A model generated the notes under the pieces. It worked only from the letters and a program-made list of their open reading frames with translations, had not been told where the DNA came from and ran no database searches. A stretch of 7,571 nucleotides of DNA from assembly GCA_937876395.1 (NCBI GenBank), contig CALEIM010000137.1:1-7571 (forward strand), given 5' to 3'. This document shows, piece by piece, positions 1 to 5,275 of the stretch (within the stretch, counting starts at the first letter, position 1; each line of letters opens with the position of its first letter). The translations under genes were made by a program, and so were the position numbers. Origin of the DNA: an uncultured Wenzhouxiangella sp. (GTDB taxonomy: Bacteria > Pseudomonadota > Gammaproteobacteria > Xanthomonadales > Wenzhouxiangellaceae).

Positions 1-1
1 C

Positions 2-181
2 GGCCAAATCAGCCGGGTGCAGGTGCTTCAAAGACTGACCGAACTGCGCATGGACTTCTACCAGGTTGAGTCGGAGAAGGACTTGCCGGAATCCCTCGAC
101 GGGATGTGGCGGCGCCTGGCTGACGAGGAAATGGCTGAACAGGAAAACGACAAGAAGAACAAGAAGAACAAGGCGGTGTAG
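2..181 (+). CDS. 3' end of unidentified protein, Lys/Asn-rich C-terminus (partial)
   Basis: This frame is open from the window edge to a TAG stop and gives the last 59 residues of a protein whose start lies outside. The visible part begins with a helical, heptad-like stretch (GQISRVQVLQRLTELRMDFY). An acidic segment follows, and the end is a very hydrophilic tail of the KKNKKNK type, encoded by two tandem copies of the 9-mer AAGAAGAAC at 152-169. Codon use is GC-rich at third positions, as in the neighbouring genes. I do not recognise the family. The 'GQIS...LL..' helix faintly recalls the C-terminal helix of TolC-like outer-membrane factors, but this is too weak to assign. It is followed by 126 nt without a gene before the toxin-antitoxin promoter. 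Confidence 0.6.
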   Translation, partial: GQISRVQVLQRLTELRMDFYQVESEKDLPESLDGMWRRLADEEMAEQENDKKNKKNKAV

Positions 182-307
182 AAGCGAGCCAATGGGTGGC
201 AAGCGCCGCATTCAAAGACAAGGCCCAACCGTTGATCGAAAGCTTGTCGGAAACGGCTGACTGGAATGATTCGCCCCCGCCCGTTGTTCCGCGCTCGTGA
301 TCGGAAC
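182..307. other. intergenic region, little structure
   Basis: No convincing gene or intrinsic terminator is visible for the upstream gene. The only structure noted is a short inverted repeat, GTTCCG at 286-291 and CGGAAC at 302-307, with a 10-nt loop. It abuts the -35 box of the toxin-antitoxin promoter and lacks a T tract. It could be a weak hairpin or an accessory regulator site, or it could be chance. Confidence 0.4.
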
Positions 308-337
308 TTGACATTGTCCGGCCAATGGCCGTACAAT
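308..337 (+). promoter_or_regulatory. sigma70 promoter of the tacAT-like operon
   Basis: TTGACA (308-313, perfect -35) and TACAAT (332-337, 5/6 match to TATAAT) are separated by 18 bp. Transcription should begin near 344, leaving a leader of about 22 nt before the ATG at 366. This is one of the strongest consensus promoters in the window. Its spacer and -10 box lie within a palindrome, so it is probably repressed by the antitoxin or the toxin-antitoxin complex. Confidence 0.8.
313..337. promoter_or_regulatory. probable autoregulatory operator (25-bp imperfect palindrome)
   Basis: The 12-nt arms at 313-324 and 326-337 pair at 11 of 12 positions around a central A at 325. The single mismatch is C318 opposite T332. 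The core is CGGCCA-A-TGGCCG. The palindrome starts at the last base of the -35 box and ends at the last base of the -10 box, so bound protein would exclude RNA polymerase. Ribbon-helix-helix antitoxins of the DUF1778 (TacA/AtaR/KacA) type are known to bind palindromic DNA in their own promoters, and the toxin modulates this by conditional cooperativity. Assigning this site to the downstream antitoxin is inference from position and symmetry. Confidence 0.75.
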
Positions 338-365
338 AGTGACTGCCCAAATCAACCGACCAGCC

Positions 366-641
366 ATGACCACCCGAACTCGCAAGGACAGAATCGAATT
401 TCGCACCACCGCAGAGGTGCGTCAGTTGATCGAGAGCGCGGTCAAGGTCACTGGCGGCAATTTGACTGATTTTGCCGAACTCAGCCTGACCGTGGCGGCG
501 CAGCGGGTGCTGGCCGACCGTGATCGCTTTGCCTTGTCGTCCCAGGCCCTGGCTGAATGGGAAGCCATCAACAGCCGATCGGCCAGGGATCTGCCCGGGC
601 TGCGCAAACTGATGGAACGCCCTTCGCCCTTTGCCGGGTGA
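366..641 (+). CDS. DUF1778 ribbon-helix-helix antitoxin (TacA/AtaR-like)
   Basis: Predicted 91-residue antitoxin of a type II toxin-antitoxin pair. The N-terminal half (about residues 9-50: a beta strand near RIEFRTT, then two helices ending in AAQRVLADR) is a typical DUF1778 ribbon-helix-helix DNA-binding domain, which dimerises and binds operator DNA. The C-terminal segment (about 55-91, including LPGLRKLMERPSPF) matches the flexible region that wraps the GNAT toxin and blocks its active site in TacA/AtaR/KacA proteins. The frame is open back to a GTG at 339, but that codon lies before the expected transcription start near 344, so ATG 366 is preferred. No clear Shine-Dalgarno precedes it. 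The stop codon overlaps the toxin start. Length and architecture are normal for the family. Confidence 0.85.
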   Translation: MTTRTRKDRIEFRTTAEVRQLIESAVKVTGGNLTDFAELSLTVAAQRVLADRDRFALSSQALAEWEAINSRSARDLPGLRKLMERPSPFAG

Positions 642-1153
642 AGTATTTTGCCCCGGCGCCGCTGGAGCGCCATCATCAACTTGACCATTTTTCCTGCCGT
701 TCTGTTGAGCAGACTGAATGGCTGGTTCGATACGCCCGTCAGTCCATCGCATCGGCCAGCACGAGAGTGTTCGTGGTCACCCCGGTTGGCAGTCCATCGA
801 TAGCGGCCTACTACGCCTGGTCGATGGCCCGGATTGAGGTGGCCGATGCACCGCCGAGATTGCTCAAGGGCAGCGGTCGCTATCCGCAGCCCGTGGCACT
901 GCTGGCCAGGCTCGGTGTGGACCGGGAGCATGAAGGCCGCGGTCTGGGTGCCGGCCTCTTGCAGGACGTCGTTGCCCGTGTCGCGTCAATCAGTCAACAC
1001 ATTGGCTGCCGTGGATTGCTAGTTCATGCAGAATCCGAACGAGCGCGGGACTTCTATCGCCACCTCATACCCGAATTTGAAACCAGCCCTACCGACGACC
1101 TGCACCTGGTTCTCATGCTCAAGGACATCCGTCAAGCACTGGCCAATTCCTGA
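638..1153 (+). CDS. GNAT acetyltransferase toxin (TacT/AtaT/KacT-like)
   Basis: Predicted 171-residue toxin that uses acetyl-CoA to acetylate the aminoacyl group of charged tRNAs and so blocks translation; which tRNAs it targets cannot be read from sequence. Family signatures: PLERHH..DHFSC near the N-terminus (residues 8-20), FVVTP (45-49), YYA (58-60), the LLARLGVD strand (88-95), the acetyl-CoA pyrophosphate loop EGRGLGAG (99-106), LLVHAE (127-132) and DFY with Tyr140. Tyr140 has the same number as the catalytic tyrosine of Salmonella TacT. The chosen GTG start at 638 overlaps the antitoxin TGA (GTGA), implying translational coupling; no separate ribosome binding site is evident. The frame is open upstream to 557, but that part is antisense-free overlap with the antitoxin gene and lacks family similarity. 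All key motifs are present, so the toxin looks intact. Confidence 0.9.
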   Translation: MKYFAPAPLERHHQLDHFSCRSVEQTEWLVRYARQSIASASTRVFVVTPVGSPSIAAYYAWSMARIEVADAPPRLLKGSGRYPQPVALLARLGVDREHEGRGLGAGLLQDVVARVASISQHIGCRGLLVHAESERARDFYRHLIPEFETSPTDDLHLVLMLKDIRQALANS

Positions 1154-1214
1154 CTCTGGCATCCAGCAGCATCTTGCCACGAACGTCAGGTATATACCCC
1201 GGCCAGCCGTGCAA

Positions 1215-1236
1215 CCACGGCTAAACCCGCTCCTGC
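1215..1236 (-). repeat. REP-like repeat, inverted copy
   Basis: Read on the - strand this is GCAGGAGCGGGTTTAGCCGT followed by GG. It matches the GTAGGAGCGGnTTnAGCCGCGA type of repetitive extragenic palindrome that is abundant in Pseudomonas and Xanthomonadales genomes. It is the partner of the copy at 1270-1291, in opposite orientation and 33 nt away. Its internal stem is less perfect than that of its partner. Confidence 0.7.
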
Positions 1237-1269
1237 AATGGGCGCAGCCAAGCTACCTCGACGCTGCTC

Positions 1270-1291
1270 GCAGGAGCGGCTTCAGCCGCGA
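1270..1291 (+). repeat. REP-like repeat, direct copy
   Basis: The sequence starts GCAGGAGCGGCTTCAGCCGC and ends GA. The core GCGGCT-TC-AGCCGC is a perfect 6-bp stem with a 2-nt loop. With the inverted copy at 1215-1236 it forms a paired, BIME-like unit. Such elements are mobilised by RAYT (REP-associated tyrosine) transposases; none is encoded in this window, so this would be a non-autonomous copy. It may also protect the 3' end of the toxin-antitoxin transcript or help end it; that role is inferred. Confidence 0.75.
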
Positions 1292-1410
1292 CAGGCAGTG
1301 CAGAAATGCCGGATCGCACACAGCGACTCGCCGCATCGCCGGACTGAAATCGTCTTCTGAAAAGAATGTTGGTCGATGGTGGCATGATTGCGGCGTTTTG
1401 TACGTATAGG

Positions 1411-1459
1411 CTGGCAGGGGATTAGAGGGCCCGGCGAAGTACCGGGTCTGCCAGTTTTT
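1411..1459 (+). promoter_or_regulatory. leader hairpin with T tract (attenuator- or terminator-like)
   Basis: The outer arms CTGGCAG (1411-1417) and CTGCCAG (1448-1454) pair perfectly. An inner stem pairs CCCGG (1430-1434) with CCGGG (1442-1446). TTTTT follows directly at 1455-1459, the layout of an intrinsic terminator, although the stem has an asymmetric internal loop of about 12 nt on its left side. It ends 3 nt before the AGGAG ribosome binding site of the beta-helix gene. It could be the terminator of upstream transcription or a conditional attenuator in the leader. Confidence 0.45.
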
Positions 1460-1462
1460 CAT

Positions 1463-1467
1463 AGGAG
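1463..1467 (+). promoter_or_regulatory. ribosome binding site deciding the GTG start at 1475
   Basis: AGGAG lies 7 nt upstream of the GTG at 1475. The frame is also open from a TTG at 1388, but that extension crosses the leader hairpin, has no ribosome binding site and would place a non-signal-like sequence before the signal peptide. This site fixes the start. Confidence 0.8.
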
Positions 1468-1474
1468 AGTCTAC

Positions 1475-3430
1475 GTGTTCAAAAACAACCCACATTGCTG
1501 GCGAGCGATTGCTGCCGGCGTGATCATGACAACCGGTGCGACATTTTCCGCCCAGGCGGAAATCCTGACCGATGAAGCACGCTTCGAGGCGGGCGAGCTT
1601 TCGGTGGTCAACAGGGTCGAATCCGACCGCAGTTCTGATTGGTCCGATGCCGATATCGACCGTGATGAGCCCTTTGTTCTGGCCGGATCCCGGCCGGCTG
1701 CAGCACGCGCGACCTACAGCGTTGGCCCGGGTCCAGGCTGTGATTTCCCCAGCCTCAATGCGGCGCTGGCTGTTGCCGGCGATGGTGATGTCATCAATCT
1801 GACCAATGGCAATGGCTATGCGGGGCTTACATACGAGATCTTACACCGGCCCGGAACGCTGACCATTCGCGGCGGTTTCAGTGATTGCAGCCAGCCGGTG
1901 CCTGATGCAGGTCGGACCACCCTTGATGCGGATGGAGCAGGTCGGGTGTTCTACATCGAAATTGCCGGCAACTACTCGGGTGACCCCATGGAGGTCAACC
2001 TTGAGCGGCTGACGATTACCGGCGGGGACACAACCGGTTCGTTTGGCGGTGGTGGCGTGCTGGTCTCCGGTCGTGCCGGCAAGCTTTCGGTCAATCTGCG
2101 CAATGTATGGGTAGAAAACAATGTTTCCAGCAGCGGTGGCGGGGGCGGCGTCAAGGTGCGTATCAATGGTCCGCGTGATGGCTCAGGCACCTTGTTGACG
2201 ATAGACAATGACAGTGCCCTTGTCAGCAATTCCACCAGCGGCAATGGTGGTGGTTTGAGCTGTGAAAGCCTGGCTGGCAGTACGGGATCGACGCTGATCC
2301 GATTGGGCCATTTTCCGATGGTTGGCAACGAGGCCGAAAACGGCGGCGCGCTCAGTAACGAATCCTGTGGGCGAATCTTCCATTATCCCGGCTACTTTCT
2401 GTCTGGCGTCCTTGGCAATGTGGCCCAGGACGCCGGCGGCGCTTTCTATGTGGAAGGCGATGGTGCCAATCTGGTAGTTCGTGGCGACAGCTTTCTGGGA
2501 TTAGGCGAAGAGTCCAATGGTGCCCTCATATCGGGTAACACAGCCAGAATCGGTGGTGCCTTGTATGCCCGAGATGACTCCTACGTCAGTTTCCTGGACA
2601 GTACCCTGAACAACAACTCGGCAGAAGATGCTGGCGGTGCACTTTACGCCAATGCCGGGTCGGCCGTGGTCAATGTGCGCCGGATCAATCAGAGCCAGCC
2701 GTGTGGCGAAGCACCAGCGCTCGGTACCGCGCGATGCAGTAGAGTCCTCGGAAACAGCAGCCCGATCGGTGCCGCTTTCTATGCCCGCAACGATGCGACC
2801 ATCAACGTCAGTCAAACCCGCGTCGAGAACAATGACGGAGATACGCTGGCCCATGTCAGTGGAGCGGGTCCGGGCACCATCAATATGGAGTCCGTTTTAT
2901 TCACCGGGAATACCGCCGAGCGTGCTTTTGAGGCGATCAACGGTTTGATTGATCTGCGCTGGAGCACGATGGTCGATAATGATTTTTCCTGGGCTTTGCG
3001 CGCGGTCACCGGTCATCAATCACACAATGCGCGCATCAATGCCTATAGCAGCGTGCTGTGGGAAACCGGCACTCAGATTTCCCTGATGCAGAATGACTCG
3101 GTATCCATTTACGCTGATTGCCTGATCGGCTGGGTACCGCCGGCGGACGCCGACTTCACTGGTGCTTTTCGATACCGTCATGTGGATCCAGAGTTCGCCG
3201 ATCCGGCCGATGGGAATTTCCGTCTCGGCATGACCTCGCCGGCGATTGACTTCTGTGACGGCTATTTCGACCCGCAATTTCCGGATCTGGATGGCAATGA
3301 GCGCGGCCAGCCCCACCAGGGGCCGCCGCTTTCGCCCGGTGGAGCCGGCGAGGGCGATTATGATCTGGGTGCCTATGAGGCCGGCTGGCTGAGGGATGAA
3401 ATGTTCCGGGATCGCTTTGAAGCGCTCTGA
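1475..3430 (+). CDS. secreted right-handed beta-helix protein with Pmp-like repeats and choice-of-anchor-Q-like C-terminus
   Basis: A 651-residue exported protein. Residues 1-28 form a Sec signal peptide: basic start, hydrophobic core AIAAGVIMTTGATF, cleavage after AQA. After a short acidic linker comes a beta-helix entry region (about 79-160, with CDFPSLNAAL and LTIRGGFSDC). Beta-helix rungs follow, bearing repeated GGA and N-N/GN motifs: GGALSNE, GGAFYVEGD, GGALYARDD, GGALYANAG, ISGNTA, LNNNSA and FTGNTA. These resemble the GGA[I/L]/FxxN repeats of chlamydial polymorphic membrane proteins. The C-terminus (about 605-645, DGNFRLGMTSPAID ... DLDGNERG ... DYDLGAYE) matches the choice-of-anchor-Q type ending. 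The last residues are MFRDRFEAL. No autotransporter barrel, LPXTG or catalytic motif is seen. The likely role is at the cell surface or extracellular (adhesion or polysaccharide contact), but this is inferred. It is a single gene, followed by a hairpin and then convergent hipA. Confidence 0.85.
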   Translation: MFKNNPHCWRAIAAGVIMTTGATFSAQAEILTDEARFEAGELSVVNRVESDRSSDWSDADIDRDEPFVLAGSRPAAARATYSVGPGPGCDFPSLNAALAVAGDGDVINLTNGNGYAGLTYEILHRPGTLTIRGGFSDCSQPVPDAGRTTLDADGAGRVFYIEIAGNYSGDPMEVNLERLTITGGDTTGSFGGGGVLVSGRAGKLSVNLRNVWVENNVSSSGGGGGVKVRINGPRDGSGTLLTIDNDSALVSNSTSGNGGGLSCESLAGSTGSTLIRLGHFPMVGNEAENGGALSNESCGRIFHYPGYFLSGVLGNVAQDAGGAFYVEGDGANLVVRGDSFLGLGEESNGALISGNTARIGGALYARDDSYVSFLDSTLNNNSAEDAGGALYANAGSAVVNVRRINQSQPCGEAPALGTARCSRVLGNSSPIGAAFYARNDATINVSQTRVENNDGDTLAHVSGAGPGTINMESVLFTGNTAERAFEAINGLIDLRWSTMVDNDFSWALRAVTGHQSHNARINAYSSVLWETGTQISLMQNDSVSIYADCLIGWVPPADADFTGAFRYRHVDPEFADPADGNFRLGMTSPAIDFCDGYFDPQFPDLDGNERGQPHQGPPLSPGGAGEGDYDLGAYEAGWLRDEMFRDRFEAL

Positions 3431-3444
3431 CGATTGATGTCGGC

Positions 3445-3474
3445 CCCGGCGACAGCAGGCGTGCAGTCGCCGGG
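3445..3474. terminator. bidirectional hairpin between convergent genes
   Basis: CCCGGCGAC (3445-3453) pairs with GTCGCCGGG (3466-3474). After an A-A mismatch, GCA (3455-3457) pairs with TGC (3462-3464), leaving a 4-nt loop GGCG. This is a very stable 12-bp stem placed 14 nt after the beta-helix stop and 22 nt from the hipA stop. It lacks a clean T tract on either side, so it may end transcription inefficiently or mainly block read-through and RNA decay. Confidence 0.6.
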
Positions 3475-3496
3475 ACCCGGTTATTCGCGCACCGGT

Positions 3497-4810
3497 TTAC
3501 CGGGGGACAATCGCGTCAACGCGCAGTAGCTTGCGGATGCGCTGGCTGGTGGTGGTGGGCAGTTGCGCGCGGCGGGCGTATTGGGGCCAGTCGAGCAGGC
3601 GGTCGCGGACTTCGGAAAAAATCACGCGCTCGCGCCCGCGTTTGAGGCCGGCAGCAGCGGCCAGGGCGCGGAAATCCTCGTAGCTGAAATCATCGCGTCG
3701 ACCATTGAGCGTCATTTGGTGACGAGACGTCCAGGCGCCGGCGGGGTTGTGGCTGAAGGCAAGATCAAAGGCCGGGGAGAGCTGCCAGCGCCCTTGTTTG
3801 TCCATGAGAAAGGCGATGTTCTTGACGTGATCGTCCTGATTGCGGCCCAGCACGTTGAATACAGCGCGGCGATAGAACTGCTCGGTCTCGTCCATGGACA
3901 GCTTCAATTGACGCATCACATGGAAAGCCTGCTCGTAGCTGTAGGCGCCGGGCAGGTTGTAGTCGAAATGAGCCATCGCGCAAAGCGACTGCATGTGCAA
4001 CTTGTCGCCGTCGGGTGTGCGATCAAAGCGCCGGGTCATGAAGTGTCGGCGTCCACCTTCTTCCAGCAGGCGGCATTCGGTCATGTCAATGCCTGCGTCC
4101 GCAGCCATCAGATGGTATGCAAATTCGATGGCTCCGTAACCCTGAGGGTCATCCAGTTCGCGGTCACGGTTGCCGCTGACGCCGTCAAATTTCAAAAGCC
4201 AGTGCTCAAAACCACTGCCGGGTTTGATCTGGCCGGATCGAACTTCGCCGGTGTTCGGATTCCAGGCAATTACAGCTTTGGCGCGCGCACCGCCGGCCGA
4301 AGTTCCGACTCTCAGAATGTCGGCCATGGCCTGATCATTCGTTTCATCGGAAAAGCTGGTTTCAAGGGCATGGCGATCGCTGAGCACTTTCGAGGCCAAA
4401 TCGACCAGCGCGTCAATCTCAAGCTGCCTGGATTGGTGCGCTTCGGGGCCAATGCGCGGCTCGAATTCCAGTGCGCCCATGCCTCGACGACCGGTGTAGC
4501 AGAGTCTTTCTATTGCATTCATGGAGCCTGGAGAACGGCCCTGTTGCGCCAGCCAGGCATTAATGAGCCGGTGTCCGAAGCGGTCCGGCAGGGAATCAGC
4601 CAGCAGGCCGGGCAGTCCATGAAAGGTCTGATACGACAGTTCGGGGAAGCGATATACGCGTCTGGACAGCGGCATGGTCAAGGGCGCCACTTCAACCGAG
4701 CTGTCAACAAATTTGGGTGCGTATTCAAATGCTGCAAACTGCTCATCGTTGGCCAGCGCGACTGCAGCAATGGTGCGGCCCCACAGCCTGACTTCCGCAA
4801 CGGTGCTCAT
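3497..4810 (-). CDS. hipA: HipA-family serine/threonine kinase toxin
   Basis: A 437-residue HipA-family toxin kinase. In E. coli, HipA phosphorylates glutamyl-tRNA synthetase and halts translation; the target of this divergent homologue is unknown. The N-terminal subdomain (about 1-120) shows the typical GLPGLLADSLPDRFGHRLIN (65-84) and the GRRGMGALEFEP region. The kinase core has VGTSAGGARAK (168-178), whose Ser171 corresponds to the autophosphorylated Ser150 of E. coli HipA, and WLLKFD with ATP-binding Lys207. The catalytic loop is DDHVKN (Asp326, matching Asp309) and the metal-binding site is PAFDL (Asp349, matching Asp332); both aspartates are 23 residues apart, as in E. coli. Length is full and all key residues are present, so it should be active. 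Its ATG overlaps the hipB stop (ATGA), and it is co-transcribed with hipB. Confidence 0.92.
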   Translation of the reverse strand: MSTVAEVRLWGRTIAAVALANDEQFAAFEYAPKFVDSSVEVAPLTMPLSRRVYRFPELSYQTFHGLPGLLADSLPDRFGHRLINAWLAQQGRSPGSMNAIERLCYTGRRGMGALEFEPRIGPEAHQSRQLEIDALVDLASKVLSDRHALETSFSDETNDQAMADILRVGTSAGGARAKAVIAWNPNTGEVRSGQIKPGSGFEHWLLKFDGVSGNRDRELDDPQGYGAIEFAYHLMAADAGIDMTECRLLEEGGRRHFMTRRFDRTPDGDKLHMQSLCAMAHFDYNLPGAYSYEQAFHVMRQLKLSMDETEQFYRRAVFNVLGRNQDDHVKNIAFLMDKQGRWQLSPAFDLAFSHNPAGAWTSRHQMTLNGRRDDFSYEDFRALAAAAGLKRGRERVIFSEVRDRLLDWPQYARRAQLPTTTSQRIRKLLRVDAIVPR

Positions 4811-5160
4811 TCGGGATCGCCCCAGCTCCAGGTGCCGTCCGCCTCAGCGCTGCGCTCCTGTTCACTTCGACGTACCCTTTGCGGCGTTTTCCCGGCCTGC
4901 TTGAGCAAGTCCATGGGGCCAACGGTCCGGGCCGGAATCATGGCATCAAGCGCCGGTATGAGTTCAAGTACGCGCAGCAGACGAATCAGACTGGTCAACT
5001 GAGTTGATTGGCCGGCCTCGACTCGCTCGACCGTTCGCTTGCCGACGCCGGCGCGGTCCGCCAGCTCGGCCTGGGTGAGGCGCAGGGCCAGTCGGCGGTC
5101 GGTCAGCCGCTGGCCAAGTTCACCAAGTATTGCTTCGTCAGTCCAGTTTGTCTCGATCAT
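4807..5160 (-). CDS. hipB: HipB-like XRE-family antitoxin/repressor
   Basis: A 117-residue first gene of the hipBA operon. Residues about 15-66 form a Cro/C1-type helix-turn-helix, with LTQAELADRAGVGKRTVERV (28-47) covering the two DNA-contact helices. It should dimerise, neutralise HipA and repress the operon. The C-terminal extension (about 70-117) runs through a basic segment (KTPQRVRRSEQER) to the end TWSWGDPE. E. coli HipB is 88 residues and ends in a functionally important Trp, so this version has a longer tail that is still Trp-rich; any HipA contact by it is inferred. AAGG (5168-5171) lies 7 nt before the ATG. The last codon overlaps hipA, indicating translational coupling. Confidence 0.88.
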   Translation of the reverse strand: MIETNWTDEAILGELGQRLTDRRLALRLTQAELADRAGVGKRTVERVEAGQSTQLTSLIRLLRVLELIPALDAMIPARTVGPMDLLKQAGKTPQRVRRSEQERSAEADGTWSWGDPE

Positions 5161-5224
5161 TTACTCGCCTTAAGTGACGAAATACAGTGCAATTATACCT
5201 TTATTCGTGCTTTATGGCGAGTTA
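5161..5224. promoter_or_regulatory. probable HipB operator: interrupted dyad centred on the -10 box
   Basis: Several inverted-repeat blocks share one centre, between 5192 and 5193. ACTCGCC (5163-5169) pairs with GGCGAGT (5216-5222), TAA (5171-5173) with TTA (5212-5214), and ACGAA (5177-5181) with TTCGT (5204-5208), with further short matches inside. About 21 of 32 base pairs obey the symmetry, where about 8 are expected by chance. One arm covers the -35 and the other covers the hipB ribosome binding site. In addition, TATGGCGA occurs as a direct repeat at 5213-5220 and 5238-5245. HipB is known to repress by binding multiple operator sites; the assignment here rests on position and symmetry. 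Confidence 0.6.
5192..5220 (-). promoter_or_regulatory. hipBA promoter
   Basis: Read on the - strand, a perfect TATAAT (5197-5192) is preceded at 17 bp by TCGCCA (5220-5215), a 4/6 match to TTGACA. Transcription should begin near 5185, giving a leader of about 25 nt to the hipB ATG. An AT-rich stretch around the -10 contrasts with the GC-rich surroundings. The -35 lies in one arm of the operator-like dyad. Confidence 0.7.
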
Positions 5225-5275
5225 TGTTGGCTGGGCGTATGGCGATTGGATGGGTTTGGGTCGGTGGAGGTGATG

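Larger units (their letters stand above)
1154..1474. other. intergenic region with REP-like pair and leader hairpin
   Basis: This 321-nt stretch separates the toxin gene from the beta-helix gene. It contains a perfect 10-bp palindrome GGTATATACC (1189-1198), two REP-like repeats in inverted orientation (1215-1291), a stretch with no recognised feature (about 1292-1410), and a hairpin followed by five Ts and a ribosome binding site (1411-1467). I could not identify a convincing sigma70 promoter for the downstream gene. Small open frames across it look non-coding. Confidence 0.6.

Noticed and set aside
286..307. GTTCCG/CGGAAC hairpin as terminator of the first gene
   Set aside because: The stem is only 6 bp with a 10-nt loop and no T tract. 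Reported only as a remark in the intergenic region.
557..637. Longer ATG start for the GNAT toxin inside the antitoxin gene
   Set aside because: The extra 27 residues show no similarity to the family, and the GTG at 638 gives the normal length and catalytic Tyr140.
9..752. 247-codon - strand open frame across the left end and antitoxin
   Set aside because: It is antisense to the antitoxin and the start of the toxin, and it crosses the promoter; low-complexity Pro/Ser/Arg-rich translation.
1189..1198. Perfect palindrome GGTATATACC
   Set aside because: Striking, but only 10 bp, with no -35 box at a suitable distance on the + strand. I could not tie it to a promoter or operator.
1026..1409. 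127-codon + frame over the toxin 3' end and the REP pair
   Set aside because: It overlaps the toxin gene in another frame and reads through both REP repeats; no ribosome binding site or domain.
1388..1474. Upstream TTG start for the beta-helix protein
   Set aside because: This extension reads through the hairpin, T tract and ribosome binding site. The GTG at 1475 has AGGAG at 7 nt and gives a proper signal peptide.
3563..5002. Long 479-codon open frame on the + strand opposite hipA/hipB
   Set aside because: It is fully antisense to two genes with clear family motifs and an ATGA overlap. Its own translation shows no domain and has composition typical of a GC-rich shadow frame.
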